Position numbers and translations under genes: made by a program. Below, one piece after another: positions 51,929 through 60,130 of a stretch of DNA of 64,000 nt (positions within the stretch are counted from its first letter, which is position 1; each line of letters starts with the position of its first letter). Under the pieces are notes generated by a model that saw only the letters and a program-made list of their open reading frames with translations, ran no database searches and was not told the origin of the DNA. Location: contig JACKCD010000005.1 of assembly GCA_020634215.1 (NCBI GenBank), forward strand, positions 62,001 to 126,000, in the 5' to 3' direction. The DNA comes from Ardenticatenaceae bacterium (GTDB taxonomy: Bacteria; Chloroflexota; Anaerolineae; Promineifilales; Promineifilaceae).

Positions 51929-51993
51929 AAGATTGGAGATTGGAGATTAGCCCATGCGCGGCTGAAATCTCCAATCTCCAATCTCCAACCTCC
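51929..51993. repeat. GAGATTGGA-family hairpin repeat
   Basis: GATTGGAGATTGGAGATTAG, loop CCCATGCGCGGCTG, then AAATCTCCAATCTCCAATCT. It precedes the amidase start by a few bases. Confidence 0.8.
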
Positions 51994-51998
51994 CATTT

Positions 51999-53411
51999 AT
52001 GAACGATCTTTGTTTTCTTCCCGCAACCGAACTAGCCCAACGTATTCAGCGCAAAGAGCTATCTGCCCGCGAGGTGATGGCGGCTCATTTGGCGCAAATT
52101 GAAAAGGTAAACCCCCATGTCAACGCCATTGTCACGCTGCTGCCGGAGCAGGCCATGGCCGCTGCCGCTGCCGCCGACGAAGCACAGGCGCGGGGCGAAC
52201 CGCTTGGTCCGCTCCACGGCCTGCCTATTGCCCACAAGGATTTAGCCAACACCAAAGGGATTCGCACCACCTTTGGCTCGCCCATACTTAAGGACAATGT
52301 GCCTGATTTTAACGATTTGATTATTGATCGCTTGCAGGGGGCGGGGGCGTTGACCATTGGCAAAACCAACACGCCTGAATTTGGCGCGGGGTCACAAACG
52401 TTTAACCGGGTGTTTGGGGCGACGCGCAACCCATATGACCTGGGCAAAACGTGCGGCGGCAGCAGTGGCGGGGCGGCGGTCTCGCTGGCAACGGGGATGA
52501 TCCCGATTGCCGACGGCAGCGACATGGGCGGCTCGCTGCGGAACCCGGCCAACTATTGCAACATTGTGGGAATGCGGGTGTCGCCGGGGCGGGTGCCGGA
52601 TTATCCCAAGCTGTTGGGCTGGGGGACGCTGGGGGTGGTGGGGCCGATGGCGCGGACGGTGTCGGACGTGGCGCTGCTGCTGACGGCGATTGCTGGCCCC
52701 GACCGGCGTGATCCGCTTTCGATTCAGCAGCCGGGCAGCCTGTTTGCCCAACCGCTGGCGCGGGATTTTCGCGGGACGAAGGTGGCGTGGAGTTTGGATT
52801 TGGGGGAGCTGCCGGTGGATGGGCGCGTAACGGCCGTTCTTGCCTCCCAACGCCACATTTTCACCGACCTGGGTCTGGAACTGGCGGAAAAAATGCCCGA
52901 TTGGCGCGGTGCCGACGAAGCGTTCAAGGTGGGCCGCGCCCTATCCTTTGCCCATAGCATGGCCCCCCTGCTAGAAAACCACCGCGACCAACTGAAGCAA
53001 ACCATCATCTGGAACGCCGAATCCGGCCTCAAGCTATCGGCACTCGATTATGCCCGCGCCGAGGAGCAGCGGACGGCGTTATACCATCGCGTGCGCGAAT
53101 TTATGGAGGAATACGAATACCTCATTTTGCCCGTCAGCCAGGTGCCGCCGTTTGACATCAACCAAGAGTTCATCACCGAAATCAATGGCGTGCAGATGGA
53201 GACCTACATTGACTGGATGAAGTCGTGTTACTACATTTCCGCTACCGGTTTGCCCGCCGTTTCCGTGCCGTGTGGCTTCACCGACGATGGGCTGCCCGTG
53301 GGGGTGCAAATTGTGGGGCGACACCAGGATGATTTTGGCGTGCTGCAACTGGCCTATGCGTTTGAGCAGGCGACGCAGGTGTGGCGGAGAAGGCCGGAGA
53401 TTGGGGATTAG
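51999..53411 (+). CDS. Amidase (amidase-signature family)
   Basis: 470 residues. Catalytic Lys in LPIAHKDLANTKG, cis-Ser in GGSSGGAAVSLA and nucleophile Ser in GSDMGGSLRNPAN are all present. Such enzymes hydrolyse amides (aryl, fatty acid or carbamoyl); the GatA role is unlikely because no gatB or gatC is near. The C-terminal residues PEIGD and the stop are repeat-derived (GAGATTGGGGATTAG). Standard length; start ATG right after the upstream hairpin. Confidence 0.9.
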   Translation: MNDLCFLPATELAQRIQRKELSAREVMAAHLAQIEKVNPHVNAIVTLLPEQAMAAAAAADEAQARGEPLGPLHGLPIAHKDLANTKGIRTTFGSPILKDNVPDFNDLIIDRLQGAGALTIGKTNTPEFGAGSQTFNRVFGATRNPYDLGKTCGGSSGGAAVSLATGMIPIADGSDMGGSLRNPANYCNIVGMRVSPGRVPDYPKLLGWGTLGVVGPMARTVSDVALLLTAIAGPDRRDPLSIQQPGSLFAQPLARDFRGTKVAWSLDLGELPVDGRVTAVLASQRHIFTDLGLELAEKMPDWRGADEAFKVGRALSFAHSMAPLLENHRDQLKQTIIWNAESGLKLSALDYARAEEQRTALYHRVREFMEEYEYLILPVSQVPPFDINQEFITEINGVQMETYIDWMKSCYYISATGLPAVSVPCGFTDDGLPVGVQIVGRHQDDFGVLQLAYAFEQATQVWRRRPEIGD

Positions 53412-53413
53412 AG

Positions 53414-53803
53414 TTAGAGATTGGAGATGTACTCGTCAATCTCACGAAAGATTTGTTTTAGCGTGGGTTGTTCCGCAGGTTCGGCTGTTTCATCAGCACC
53501 GACATGCTTATGGTGTGGAAAGGTGGCAAATTGAGGGAAGTGTGGCGCGTTATCGTAGCGAAAAACGTTGACCTCGTCATGCAAATAAGCGTAGGAGTAA
53601 CCGACGCGCTCAGGATAGCCATTTTGGGTGGTGACAACTTCCTCAACATTTAGCTGTGACCCATCCCAAAAGTAAAGGCGGGCTTTGATGCGGCCTTGAA
53701 ATTGGCTGAACTTCTGTAAAAGAATAGGCGTTTGAACAAATTGGACGTTTGGGTTTTGTTGGATGCTTCGTTTGAAGGCAGTAAAGTATTGTTCGATGTC
53801 CAT
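53414..53803 (-). CDS. Small DUF6516/TumE-like protein, possible toxin
   Basis: 129 residues, soluble: YFTAFKRSIQQNPNVQFVQT, FQGRIKARLYFWDGSQLNV and the acidic HDEVNVFRYDNAPH-type core resemble DUF6516 (TumE-like) proteins, some of which act as toxins of type II pairs. The downstream end overlaps the GAGATTGGA repeat. It starts 15 bases after the upstream small gene, an arrangement seen in antitoxin-toxin pairs. Function unproven. Confidence 0.55.
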   Translation of the reverse strand: MDIEQYFTAFKRSIQQNPNVQFVQTPILLQKFSQFQGRIKARLYFWDGSQLNVEEVVTTQNGYPERVGYSYAYLHDEVNVFRYDNAPHFPQFATFPHHKHVGADETAEPAEQPTLKQIFREIDEYISNL

Positions 53804-53818
53804 ACAAGCAGGAAGATG

Positions 53819-54115
53819 TTACTGATTGTCTTGCAGCCAAAATTCGTATAAAGCTGCCCAACTAATATAATCAGCACTGTCATCTAATTGACCCGATTGG
53901 AACAAGTTGTAGAAAGTTATGGTTGGCATTTTGTACTGCTTTTCAAAGGATTGAAGCTGTTGCCAAAGATCGCTTTCTTCCGTCACAAATGTTTCGTCTG
54001 TTGGTGTCGTGATAACAATCACTTTGAGATTGGCATGGGGATAAATGCCCTTAAGCTGCTCTTTTAAGCGGATGAGACCGTTACCTTCATAGGTTGCTTC
54101 CAGGAGTTCAGACAT
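53819..54115 (-). CDS. Small protein, possible antitoxin partner (DUF104-like N-terminus)
   Basis: 98 residues. The start (LLEATYEGNGLIRLKEQL) resembles AF2212/DUF104-type antitoxins that begin with a short beta strand and the YENGxL motif; the remainder is not recognised. It precedes the DUF6516-like gene by 15 bases, in keeping with a two-gene module. ATG at 54115 follows GGAGAA. Confidence 0.5.
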   Translation of the reverse strand: MSELLEATYEGNGLIRLKEQLKGIYPHANLKVIVITTPTDETFVTEESDLWQQLQSFEKQYKMPTITFYNLFQSGQLDDSADYISWAALYEFWLQDNQ

Positions 54116-54199
54116 TTGATATTCTCCGTTAGGATCATTTTGTTCCTACTCATACTATTTTATACTGAACACGGCCATAAATTGACATTTTACGAAAGA

Positions 54200-54250
54200 G
54201 ACTATGAGACTGGGAGATTAGTCTCTTAATCTCACAGTCTCCCAGTCTCC
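54200..54250. repeat. GACTGGGAGATTAGTCTC hairpin repeat
   Basis: Words ATGAGACTGGGAGATTAGTC and CTCACAGTCTCCCAGTCTCC are complementary; related to the GAGATTGGA family. Between divergent genes. Confidence 0.65.
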
Positions 54251-54319
54251 AAAAAATGTCAGTTTATACCCTTTGCAAGTATAGCTGAGCCGTCAAGTAG
54301 GTGCATCACAGGAAGAACG

Positions 54320-56368
54320 ATGGACACATTACGTGCAGTTGAACCGGATGATTTGTTTAAGCTGAAGTTTTTGCAGGGGGCGGCGTGGGGGAAAAACGGC
54401 CGTTTTATCGCCTACACCCTCACCCATTATGATGCCGAAAGCGACAGCGACGTGGGCTGTTTGTGGCTGGTTGATGTGGACACGGGTGAGCAGAAGCAGT
54501 TGACCTATGGCAACGACAGCAGCCCGGCGTGGTCGCCCGACGGCCAGACGCTTGCTTTTGTGGGCAAACGAGGAGAGGCCAAGCCGCAAATTTACCTGCT
54601 GCCGCTGGCGGGTGGCGAGGCGCAGCAGTTGACCAACCTGCCGCAAGGGGTGGCCGGTAGACCTGTCTGGTCGCCCGACGGCACACAAATTGCTTTTTGC
54701 GCCCCGCCGGAGCCGGAAAAAGCGCATGATCCCACCAAACCCTACCGCGTGACGCGCCATGTTTATCGCTTTGACGCGATGGGGTATTTAGACGGGGTGG
54801 TGCAGGATATTTATGTGGTGGCGGTGGCCTCCCGCGTAGGCGGGGGTGGGGCGGTGCGACGGTTGACCAACGACAGCACCCACAACAGCAACCCGCAGTG
54901 GTCGCCCGATGGCCGCAAGCTGCTCTATTTGGCGGCGATGCAGTCGGATGTGCATTATGCGCTGTTTCCGCATGTGTGTGTGTTGACGGTGACGACGGAC
55001 GACGGACGACGGACGACGGATGACGAGGGTGCTTCGGTGGTCGGTGGTCAGTGGTCGGTGGTCGCTCAGGATGTTTTGGGGGATTGGGGGCGCATTGCCA
55101 ATGTGGTTTGGCTGCCGGATGGGGAGCGGATTGCGTTTATTGGGCAGCGGCATGGGCTGTTGATTGGCAGCAAGTCGGATTTGTATGTGGCGCGGCTGGA
55201 TGGGGGGGCGGAGCCAGAGAACCGGACGGCGGGGTTGCTGTATGGGGTGGGGCAGGCGTTGCAGGATGATATGCCGACGGGGTTGGTGGGGCTGCCGCCG
55301 ATTTTGCTGCTGGAAAACGGCCGTTTTGCCTTTGTCCAGGTGCAGCGCGGCGGCAATGTCCACATCTACCGGGTGGCTCTGGACGGGGCGGAATGGGTGG
55401 AGCCGGTGTTGGAGGGAGACCGAAGCTGTTTGCCGTTGGCAGTGAGCGGCGATGAGCGTCACCTGCTGTTTGCCACCACCGATTTTGCCACGCCGTTTGA
55501 TTTGGCGGTGGCGGATGTGGAGGGGGGGAATGAGCGGGGGATAACGGCCGTTAATGCCCATCACCTCAGCCACCTGCACAAACCCATCGTCGAGCGAATG
55601 CTGTTTGCCGGGGAAGATGGGGTGGAGGTGGAAGGGTGGATGATGATGCCGGAGGTAGGCGAAGCCCCATTCCCCACCGTCCTCTACATCCACGGTGGGC
55701 CGCACGGTGCTTTTGGTTCCGCCTATCATTTTGATACCCAACTGCTGTTGGGGGCGGGGTTTGCGGTGCTAATGGTTAACCATCGCGCCTCAACCGGCTA
55801 TGGCGATAGCTTTTCCACCGCCATCAAGGGGGATTGGGGGCATTTGGACTACACCGACCTGATGGCGGGGGTGGATGAGGCGATTGCGCGGGGGTGGGCC
55901 GATGCCGACCGGCTGGGCGTATGCGGGCTGTCGGGCGGCGGCAATTTGTCGTGCTGGATTGTGGGGCAGACGGGGCGGTTTAAAGCGGCCGTTCCCGAAA
56001 ACCCGGTCACAAATTGGGTCAGCTTCTATGGGACTAGCGACATTGGCGTTTGGTTTGCCGTGGAGCAGTTGGGCGGCCATCCGCACGAAGTCCCGGAAAT
56101 TTACGCCAAATGTTCCCCCATCACCTATGCCCACCGCTGCACCACGCCCACGCTGCTGGTGCAGGGGGAGCATGATTGGCGCTGCCCAGCGGAGCAGGGT
56201 GAGCAGTTTTATAATGTGTTGAAAGCCAACGGCTGCGTGGCCGAAATGGTGCGCCTGCCAAATGCGTCCCACGGTGGGGCGATTGAAGGCTCCCCAGCCA
56301 ACCGCCGGGCGCAGAATGAGGCGCTGCTGGAGTGGATGCAGCGGTTTTTGGTAATCGGTAATCAGTAA
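54320..56368 (+). CDS. S9-family serine peptidase (acylaminoacyl-peptidase-like)
   Basis: 682 residues: PD40/WD-type propeller up to about 400 (repeated SPDGxxxAF, for example WSPDGTQIAFCAPP), then an alpha/beta-hydrolase domain with the nucleophile in GVCGLSGGGNLS, acid in VQGEHDWRCPAEQ and His in NASHGGAIEG. No signal peptide, so probably cytoplasmic peptide turnover. The propeller contains a repeat-coded insert at 55003-55072 (TTDDGRRTTDDEGASVVGG). The last residues VIGNQ and the stop derive from the GTAATCAGT repeat. AGGAAGAACG precedes the ATG. Confidence 0.9.
   Translation: MDTLRAVEPDDLFKLKFLQGAAWGKNGRFIAYTLTHYDAESDSDVGCLWLVDVDTGEQKQLTYGNDSSPAWSPDGQTLAFVGKRGEAKPQIYLLPLAGGEAQQLTNLPQGVAGRPVWSPDGTQIAFCAPPEPEKAHDPTKPYRVTRHVYRFDAMGYLDGVVQDIYVVAVASRVGGGGAVRRLTNDSTHNSNPQWSPDGRKLLYLAAMQSDVHYALFPHVCVLTVTTDDGRRTTDDEGASVVGGQWSVVAQDVLGDWGRIANVVWLPDGERIAFIGQRHGLLIGSKSDLYVARLDGGAEPENRTAGLLYGVGQALQDDMPTGLVGLPPILLLENGRFAFVQVQRGGNVHIYRVALDGAEWVEPVLEGDRSCLPLAVSGDERHLLFATTDFATPFDLAVADVEGGNERGITAVNAHHLSHLHKPIVERMLFAGEDGVEVEGWMMMPEVGEAPFPTVLYIHGGPHGAFGSAYHFDTQLLLGAGFAVLMVNHRASTGYGDSFSTAIKGDWGHLDYTDLMAGVDEAIARGWADADRLGVCGLSGGGNLSCWIVGQTGRFKAAVPENPVTNWVSFYGTSDIGVWFAVEQLGGHPHEVPEIYAKCSPITYAHRCTTPTLLVQGEHDWRCPAEQGEQFYNVLKANGCVAEMVRLPNASHGGAIEGSPANRRAQNEALLEWMQRFLVIGNQ
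55003..55072. repeat. GACGACGGACGACGGA and GGTGGTCAGT repeats inside the S9 gene
   Basis: Tandem GACGGACGACGGAC words followed by GGTCGGTGGTCAGTGGTCGG words, in frame within the propeller. They look like the other intergenic word families. Confidence 0.65.
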
Positions 56369-56422
56369 TCAGTTATCAGTGACGGTAAAACTGATTACCG
56401 ATGACCGATGACTGATTACTGG
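56350..56422. repeat. GTAATCAGT-family hairpin repeat
   Basis: GGTAATCGGTAATCAGTAAT pairs with CTGATTACCGATGACCGATG-type words around GTGACGGTAAAA. It encodes the end of the S9 peptidase. Confidence 0.78.
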
Positions 56423-56437
56423 AAAAATGGAGTTGAT

Positions 56438-56884
56438 ATGTCAGCAGAAGCACGTGTGAAAGAGTTGGGAATTGAGATTCCGGCGGTGCCGGGGGCAGCC
56501 GGTAACTATGTCCATGCGGTTCGGACGGGGAATTTGCTCTTTTTGTCGGGTAAGGGACCGAAGTGTTCTACGGGCAAGGTGGGCGGCGATGTGGCTTGGG
56601 AAGATGCGTACCAGGATGCTCGTGAGGTGGGGCTGTATTTGGTGGCGGTGATGCGCGAATACCTGGGCAGCCTGGATAAGGTGGTGCGGATTGTGAAGGT
56701 GTTGGGGATGGTCAACGCTGTGCCAGAGTTTGGCGACCAGCCGAAGGTGATCAATGGCTGCTCGGATTTGCTGGTGGAGATTTTTGGCGAGAAGGGGCGG
56801 CACGCCAGATCGGCCGTTGGCATGGGGTCGCTGCCGGGGCAGATTACGGTGGAAATTGAGCTGATTGCGGAAGTGGAAGATTAG
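56438..56884 (+). CDS. RidA family protein (YjgF/UK114)
   Basis: 148 residues of the RidA family in its larger branch (YjgH-like): AAGNYVHAVRTGNLLFLSGKGP and the RSAVGMGSLPGQITVEIELI end. The conserved Arg (HARSAVG) that binds the imine/enamine carboxylate in RidA is present. ATG at 56438 follows GGAG. Likely deaminates reactive enamine/imine intermediates. No pathway neighbour. Confidence 0.88.
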   Translation: MSAEARVKELGIEIPAVPGAAGNYVHAVRTGNLLFLSGKGPKCSTGKVGGDVAWEDAYQDAREVGLYLVAVMREYLGSLDKVVRIVKVLGMVNAVPEFGDQPKVINGCSDLLVEIFGEKGRHARSAVGMGSLPGQITVEIELIAEVED

Positions 56885-56885
56885 T

Positions 56886-56953
56886 TTGGCAAGTAACAAG
56901 TAACAGGTGGCAAGTTGCAACACTTGCTACTTGTTACTTGCTACCTGCTACTT
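56886..56953. repeat. AAGTGGCAAGT-family hairpin repeat
   Basis: GGCAAGTAACAAGTAACAGG pairs with ACTTGTTACTTGCTACCTGC words around GGCAAGTTGCAACACTTG. Confidence 0.75.
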
Positions 56954-56961
56954 CTTGGGCG

Positions 56962-57777
56962 ATGGGCATGGAGATTCGGGAGATTAACACGATTGAAGGG
57001 TGCCGGGAATTGGAGGATCTCCAAATGGCGGTATGGGGTGGGGGTGAGCGGACAGTGATGCCGGATCATCTGTTGATCACGATCCAAAAGAATGGCGGGC
57101 TGCTGCTGGGTGGATATGATGAAACGGGGCGGATGGTGGGGTTTGTGATGGGGTTTTTGGGGCTGACCAAAAAGGGTAAGTTGAAGCATTGCTCCCACAT
57201 GGCGGGAGTGCTGCCGGGGCTGCAAAACAAAAATTTGGGCTATCAGCTTAAGATGGCGCAGCGGGATTTTGTGCTGAAGCAGGGACTAGACTTGGTGACG
57301 TGGACGTTTGACCCGCTGGAAAGCCGGAATGCGCGGCTGAATTTTCATAAGCTGGGGGTGGTGTGTAACACGTTTATGCGGAATGTGTATGGGGAGATGG
57401 CGGATGAGCTAAATGCAGGGCTACCGTCGGATCGGTTTCAGGTGGATTGGTATATTCAGGCTCCGTGGGTGGCGGAACGGGCGGTGGGAAGTTGGTCGGC
57501 GAATCGGCTGGCGGGATTGTTGCGAGAGGAAACGGCCGTTTATTCTCCCCTCACCTATACCGGCCAACTGCCCACAAACGGCCGTTTTCTCGTTGAAATC
57601 CCCGCCAGCTTCCAGGCCGTCAAGCAGCGCGACATGGGGCTGGCGCGGCAGTGGCGCAGCCAGTTCCGGCTGATGTTTGAAGATTTGTTTGCGGCCGGCT
57701 ACCATGCCACCGATTTGCTTTTTGCCGGGGAGCAGAGTTTTTATTTGTTGGAGAAAAAAATGGAGATTGGAGATTAG
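56962..57777 (+). CDS. Predicted GNAT-superfamily acetyltransferase (COG3375-like)
   Basis: About 271 residues. The acyltransferase core reads GFVMGFLGLTKKGKLKHCSHMAGVLPG then NKNLGYQLKMAQRDFVL, the acetyl-CoA loop of this group, and TWTFDPLESRNARLNFHKLG. Substrate unknown. Two in-frame ATGs (56962 and 56968) are possible starts. The last residues KKMEIGD and stop are coded by the downstream GAGATTGGA repeat. Confidence 0.8.
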   Translation: MGMEIREINTIEGCRELEDLQMAVWGGGERTVMPDHLLITIQKNGGLLLGGYDETGRMVGFVMGFLGLTKKGKLKHCSHMAGVLPGLQNKNLGYQLKMAQRDFVLKQGLDLVTWTFDPLESRNARLNFHKLGVVCNTFMRNVYGEMADELNAGLPSDRFQVDWYIQAPWVAERAVGSWSANRLAGLLREETAVYSPLTYTGQLPTNGRFLVEIPASFQAVKQRDMGLARQWRSQFRLMFEDLFAAGYHATDLLFAGEQSFYLLEKKMEIGD

Positions 57778-57820
57778 AGATTGGAGATTGATGAAGGTTC
57801 ATAATCTCCAATCTCTAATT
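57764..57820. repeat. GAGATTGGA-family hairpin repeat
   Basis: Nearly identical to 9871-9942, including the loop ATGAAGGTTCA. The left arm encodes the end of the GNAT gene. Confidence 0.8.
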
Positions 57821-57850
57821 AACCACTCTCCTCTTTGATTAGGAGAACCC

Positions 57851-58141
57851 ATGATCGTTTTATTAGCCCAATATCAGGCGCAGCCGGGGAAGGGGGATGA
57901 GGTGTTGGCACTACTGGAGAAAATGGCGGTGGCGGTGCGGGACCATGAGCCGGGTTGCCGCACCTATGAGGTTTCGCGGGGGCGGGAGGATGGAGATGCG
58001 TTTTTGCTGTATGAGGTGTATGTGGACGAAACGGCCGTTTCTGACCATCGCGCCACCCCCCACTTCAAACGGTACGTACTCGACAGCATCATTCCGCTGC
58101 TGGCAAGCCGAACCGTGTCATTTTACAACGTGATGATTTAG
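57851..58141 (+). CDS. YgiN/ABM-type antibiotic-biosynthesis-monooxygenase fold protein
   Basis: 96 residues of the dimeric alpha/beta-barrel ABM family: IVLLAQYQAQPGKGDEVLAL, PGCRTYEVSRGRED and ETAVSDHRATPHFKRYV. Members are quinol monooxygenases or haem-degrading proteins; the group here is YgiN-like. TAGGAG precedes the ATG. Single gene between repeats. Confidence 0.88.
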   Translation: MIVLLAQYQAQPGKGDEVLALLEKMAVAVRDHEPGCRTYEVSRGREDGDAFLLYEVYVDETAVSDHRATPHFKRYVLDSIIPLLASRTVSFYNVMI

Positions 58142-58161
58142 CAAACAGCCGGGTGCGAAAG

Positions 58162-58548
58162 CTAGGGCGCGGTGGGAACGTTGTTGCTCAAAATGTCCTT
58201 AACACTCTGAATTAACGTCTTAAAGCCAATCGGTTTTGTGAGATATAGATTAGCCCCCGCAAGCATCCCCTCCTCAATCGCATTCATGTGGGTTTTGGCA
58301 CTCAACATGATGACGGGAATATGAGCCGTTGCCTTTTCGGCTCGAATCGCCTCACAAACGGCATAACCGTTCATATTGGGCATCATCACGTCCAGGACAA
58401 TTAAGTCCGGCAACGTTTGTTTTACCTTTTCCAAAGCATCGAGACCATCTTCAGCTTCCAATACGCTGAAGTTGGCGCGCTGCAACATCATGCGGAGCAA
58501 GTCGCGGGTCATTGCTTCGTCGTCAACAACTAAGACAGTCCAATTCAC
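58162..58548 (-). CDS. Single-domain response regulator (CheY/PleD-like)
   Basis: 128 residues: VVDDEAMTRDL, phosphoacceptor in LIVLDVMMPNMNGYA, Ser in IMLSAKT and Lys in LYLTKPIG, all canonical. No output domain and no adjacent kinase. Divergent from ychF. Confidence 0.9.
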   Translation of the reverse strand: MNWTVLVVDDEAMTRDLLRMMLQRANFSVLEAEDGLDALEKVKQTLPDLIVLDVMMPNMNGYAVCEAIRAEKATAHIPVIMLSAKTHMNAIEEGMLAGANLYLTKPIGFKTLIQSVKDILSNNVPTAP

Positions 58549-58726
58549 CTTTTTCTCCTATTTGCCTATCCGTGCGCAAGCATATTTTTTTAATTGGACA
58601 TAATTCAATTTGGGATGCCCGTAAGCCCTATTTTATGGCATCCTTGCCAGAATGCAATCCCCGCAAGAATTTGCCTAACCCTTTTCACGCCACTTTCAGA
58701 CGAAAGCGGCACAACGGCCGTTTTAT

Positions 58727-58735
58727 TGTTATACT
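58727..58735 (+). promoter_or_regulatory. Putative extended -10 promoter of ychF
   Basis: TGTTATACT (TGn plus TATACT), about 95 bases ahead of the ychF ATG, with an AACGGCCGTT (58713-58722) just upstream in the -35 area. Confidence 0.35.
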
Positions 58736-58829
58736 TTGCCAAAGATGGACGGAGGACGAAGACGGAAACAGAGTTTCTCTCCTTTGTCCTCCGTTTGCTG
58801 TTATTCACAACACGTTGAGAAGGAACATA

Positions 58830-59912
58830 ATGAAGCTAGGAATTATTGGTTTCCCTAGTTCGGGAAAGACAACGATTTTCAACGCCCTTACCCGTGGTGA
58901 TGCCCCAACCGGGCAAAGCATGGGTGGGCGGTTTGATGTATTAACGGCCGTTGTAGACGTGCCAGACCCCCGTGTAGATAAACTCAGCCACATGTTCAAC
59001 CCCAAAAAGACCACCTATGCCCGCATCACCTACACCGACATTGCTGGGCTGCAAAAAGGCATGGGCGAAAGCGGCGGCATGAGCGGCTCCTTGCTCAACC
59101 ACCTGGCAACGCTCGATGGCTTTGTTCATGTGGTACGCGCTTTTGAAGACGAGATGGTGCCCCATCCCGACGGCAAGGTAGACCCCCAACGCGATTTAGA
59201 GGCTCTGGATACCGAGTTTATCATCAACGATCTGGTCGTTGTAGAACGGCGGCTGGAAAAAATTCGGGATGGGCTGCGTAAAGGGGCGGCCAAGGATAAA
59301 GCAGCGGCGCAGGCAGAGCAGGCACTCTTTGAACAGCTTTACGAAGCACTCTCTAACGAGCAGCGGCTGCGCGATCTCGATCTGGATGATGAGCAATTAA
59401 AAGGGCTGCGCGGCTATGGGCTGATGACGCTGCGCCCCATGCTGGTGGTTATTAACATTGGTGATTCCCAGGAAGAGATCATGTTAAATTATCCCCACAA
59501 ACAATCGGGCGTGGTAAACCTGCGCGGCAAGCTGGAAATGGAGCTATCCCAGCTTGGGGATGATGAGGAGTCGTTGGCAATTTTTATGGATGAGTATGGG
59601 GTGACAGAGTTAAGCCTGGACAAGGTGGTGCGTCATACCTATGACTTGATGGGGCTGCAATCGTTTTTCACGGTTGGTGAAGATGAGGTGCGGGCGTGGA
59701 CAATTGCGCGAAATGCAACGGCCGTTGATGCCGCCGGAACCATTCATAGCGATCTTGCCAAAGGGTTTATCCGCGCCGAAACCATTCATTATGACGAACT
59801 AATGGCACTGGGCAGCATGGCCGCCGCACGTACGGCCGGCAAGCTGCGGCAAGAGGGCAAAACCTATCTGGTCAAGGATGGGGATATTATCAATGTGAAG
59901 TTTAACCTATAG
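58830..59912 (+). CDS. ychF: YchF/Obg-like P-loop ATPase/GTPase
   Basis: 360 residues. Walker A GFPSSGKTTIF begins at residue 7; DIAGLQKGMGE is the switch II/G3 segment; the C-terminal TGS region is SFFTVGEDEVRAWTI through EGKTYLVKDGDIINVKF. YchF binds ribosomes and prefers ATP; it modulates translation and oxidative stress. Some alterations (PHKQSGVVNL rather than the usual NKxE) suggest a divergent branch. ATG at 58830 follows AGAAGGAA. Confidence 0.92.
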   Translation: MKLGIIGFPSSGKTTIFNALTRGDAPTGQSMGGRFDVLTAVVDVPDPRVDKLSHMFNPKKTTYARITYTDIAGLQKGMGESGGMSGSLLNHLATLDGFVHVVRAFEDEMVPHPDGKVDPQRDLEALDTEFIINDLVVVERRLEKIRDGLRKGAAKDKAAAQAEQALFEQLYEALSNEQRLRDLDLDDEQLKGLRGYGLMTLRPMLVVINIGDSQEEIMLNYPHKQSGVVNLRGKLEMELSQLGDDEESLAIFMDEYGVTELSLDKVVRHTYDLMGLQSFFTVGEDEVRAWTIARNATAVDAAGTIHSDLAKGFIRAETIHYDELMALGSMAAARTAGKLRQEGKTYLVKDGDIINVKFNL

Positions 59913-59952
59913 ATACCAACCGAGGTCGCAAAATGGCCTTTGGCTGTTTGCA

Positions 59953-60022
59953 GATAACAGGTGGCAGGTGGCAAGTCTGGTCAGTCAACGGGACTTGCCA
60001 CCTGCCACTTGCTACTTGCAGC
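59953..60022. repeat. AAGTGGCAAGT-family hairpin repeat
   Basis: GATAACAGGTGGCAGGTGGC pairs with GCCACCTGCCACTTGCTACT around CAAGTCTGGTCAGTCAACGG. Probably ends the ychF transcript. Confidence 0.75.
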
Positions 60023-60102
60023 CGAAAAAATGCCAAAGGATGGTCGTATCGGTTGGTTCTTAATAGGAGGTTGCGACTATTCTCTCTAGTTCTCCTTTCC
60101 CA

Positions 60103-60108
60103 TATAAT
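60103..60108 (+). promoter_or_regulatory. Putative -10 box of the WD40 gene
   Basis: A perfect TATAAT 23 bases ahead of the TTG start. The -35 region at 17-bp spacing (TTCTCT) is weak. Confidence 0.4.
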
Positions 60109-60130
60109 TGCTGAAGCGAGGTAGACAACA

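Noticed and set aside
54788..55741. Long minus-strand open frame opposite the S9 peptidase
   Set aside because: His/Pro/Arg-rich antisense composition of a GC-rich gene; no motif.
4984..60022. Tandem words as a CRISPR array
   Set aside because: Words are 7-10 bp without unique spacers and form self-complementary hairpins.
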